A stretch of 5,764 bases of DNA from Candidatus Sordicultor aquaticus. Its GTDB lineage: Bacteria > Atribacterota > Atribacteria > Atribacterales > Caldatribacteriaceae. Below the pieces are notes generated by a model. The model saw only the letters and a list, made by a program, of their open reading frames with translations, was not told the DNA's origin and made no database searches. The DNA is taken from contig JAGPEW010000055.1 in assembly GCA_018056825.1 (NCBI GenBank), positions 1-5,764 on the forward strand, in the 5' to 3' direction. The stretch's first letter is position 1, and each line of letters starts with the position of its first letter. Of the stretch, positions 4,549 through 5,764 are shown piece by piece. The position numbers and the translations under genes were made by a program.

Positions 4549-5764
4549 GTGAGAAAACGTCTATTAGTTATGGTTTTTGCTTTATGCTTTTTGTTGGTTT
4601 CCTCAGTGGCTTTTGCTCAAGTAGCTAATCCTGATTGGTGGAAGAAAGCAGCTGAACCTTATAAAGGAGTGGTAATTCATGGTGTGTCGGAAAGTACTCC
4701 TCCTTCTAAAGCTTTAAGAGATGTGGCTATTCCACAATTTGAGGAACTAACGGGGATAAAAGTAGAATTTGAGGTTACTTCCTGGGATGAAATGTACAAC
4801 AAAGAAATTCAGGATATGCAAGCTGGGACTGGAATTTATGATTTTGTCTATATAGAACAGGACGCCTTTGCTAGTTATTTAGAACAAGGTTGGTTATCTG
4901 AGTTAAACTCTTTGGCTGAGAATGCAGAACTAACTTATCCTGATTTTGATTTGCCCGATTTTACTAGTTTTATTGACTCCTTCAAAGATAAAGAAGGCAA
5001 TCTTTACGGTATACCGTTTGAAGCTTTCTTGAAGACTTACATCTATAGAACCGATTTGTTCAATGACCCAGAAATACAAGCTGCTTTCCAAGAGAAATAT
5101 GGATATGCCTTAGCTGTTCCTACTACTTGGGAACAATATACTGACATTGCTAAGTTCTTCACTGAATACGGAAAAGAAAAAGGTATCGAGCTTTATGGTC
5201 ATGTAGCACAAGCAAAAACTCATCCTTGTTTGGCTTATGAGCTTTGTGAAACTATTTGGCCTACCTGGGGTGTATACAATTGGGGAATAAACCTGGAAAA
5301 TATGAGAACCAGTGTGGAAAATGGTGGAACTTTGAATAGCGATACAGCCAAAGAAGCTCTTCGCTGGTACGTCGATATGTTGCAGTATGCTCCTCCAGGA
5401 GTTAGAACTTATACCTGGGATGAGGCAGCAGCTACATTTGGAACGGGAATAATAGCTCAAGGTTTTCTGTATATGGAAAACTTAGGCTTTTTAGCTAATG
5501 ACCCGAACCGTTCAGTGGTGATTGGTAAAATTGGAGTTGACCTTCCACCTACTAAACCAGGCGTTATGGAAGCAGCTGAAGCTGGTGAAGGTTACATTGG
5601 CTACTATGATGGTGGAGCTCTGGGAATTCCTAAGGCCGCCAAAAACAAAGAAGCTGCTTGGCTGTTTATGCAGTGGTGTACTCGTAAAGAGTGGCAACCT
5701 GAGTTTGCTAAGTTAGCTACTACAGTGGTAAGACAATCTGCCTTTAAAGATCCAGCTATTGCTG
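4549..5764 (+). CDS. ABC transporter extracellular solute-binding protein, family 1 (3' end outside window)
   Basis: An open frame of 405 codons from GTG 4549 runs off the right edge without a stop. It begins with a clear signal peptide: MRKR, a hydrophobic core (5-19) and AFA|Q (21-24), which suits signal peptidase I. No lipobox Cys is present, since the Cys at residue 13 is in the wrong context. The mature part looks like a family 1 carbohydrate-binding component: an early lobe with ALRDVAIPQFEELTGIKVEF (about 55-74), GIYDFVYIEQD (95-105), GWLSELN (114-120), NLYGIPFEAF (151-160), and the late family feature GALGIPKAAKNKEAAWLFMQW (357-376). The protein would capture a sugar or related solute in the periplasm and hand it to an ABC permease, expected just downstream. 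By family length roughly 20-40 residues are missing. The ligand cannot be told from sequence; the polyol-type dehydrogenase beside it suggests a sugar or sugar alcohol. Confidence 0.9.
   Translation, partial: MRKRLLVMVFALCFLLVSSVAFAQVANPDWWKKAAEPYKGVVIHGVSESTPPSKALRDVAIPQFEELTGIKVEFEVTSWDEMYNKEIQDMQAGTGIYDFVYIEQDAFASYLEQGWLSELNSLAENAELTYPDFDLPDFTSFIDSFKDKEGNLYGIPFEAFLKTYIYRTDLFNDPEIQAAFQEKYGYALAVPTTWEQYTDIAKFFTEYGKEKGIELYGHVAQAKTHPCLAYELCETIWPTWGVYNWGINLENMRTSVENGGTLNSDTAKEALRWYVDMLQYAPPGVRTYTWDEAAATFGTGIIAQGFLYMENLGFLANDPNRSVVIGKIGVDLPPTKPGVMEAAEAGEGYIGYYDGGALGIPKAAKNKEAAWLFMQWCTRKEWQPEFAKLATTVVRQSAFKDPAIA

Noticed and set aside
5110..5716. Short reading frames on both strands within the binding-protein gene
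   Set aside because: The continuous plus-strand frame from 4549 to the window end has a signal peptide and family motifs and explains the region.

Overview
The window looks like chromosomal core-gene sequence from an anaerobic, probably thermophilic bacterium. The protein-coding DNA is moderately AT-rich with many GAA/AAA codons and frequent GTG starts. In contrast, 19 of the 21 stem pairs of the one tRNA are G-C, which is usual for organisms growing at high temperature. The sugar-binding protein at the right edge has a signal peptidase I type signal and no lipobox, which fits a cell with an outer membrane and periplasm better than a typical monoderm. Gene content would suit Atribacterota, Thermotogota, Dictyoglomota or a clostridial relative; I cannot decide between them from this sequence alone.

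Left part (about 1-3508): a tightly packed, all plus-strand gene train. It runs from the C-terminal end of an unrecognised protein to rqcP (S4-domain ribosome rescue factor), a glycerate 2-kinase, a TM1367-type cyclophilin-like protein, enolase, and a FtsB/DivIC-type division protein. Every junction overlaps (14, 4, 16, 4 and 50 nt), so these genes are very probably one translationally coupled operon. Glycerate kinase makes phosphoglycerate (2-phosphoglycerate in the common bacterial class) and enolase converts 2-phosphoglycerate to phosphoenolpyruvate, so two consecutive metabolic steps sit inside a housekeeping cluster.

Middle part (3505-3672): a consensus-perfect sigma-70-type promoter (TTGACA, 17 bp, TATAAT) overlaps the divIC stop codon and drives a complete tRNA-Pro(GGG) with encoded CCA. 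No terminator separates the tRNA from the next gene.

Right part (3673-5764): an NAD-type short-chain dehydrogenase of the sugar/polyol class, then a 93-nt gap, then a family 1 sugar-type ABC solute-binding protein that runs off the window. Together these look like the start of a carbohydrate or sugar-alcohol uptake and oxidation locus. The dehydrogenase is probably transcribed at least partly by read-through from the tRNA promoter.

I see no mobile element, CRISPR array, prophage or defence gene. The genes belong to known families; what is worth a second look is their arrangement, especially the tRNA-dehydrogenase transcript and the merging of the rqcP-divIC and eno-ftsB neighbourhoods. I do not find a clearly new biological system here.
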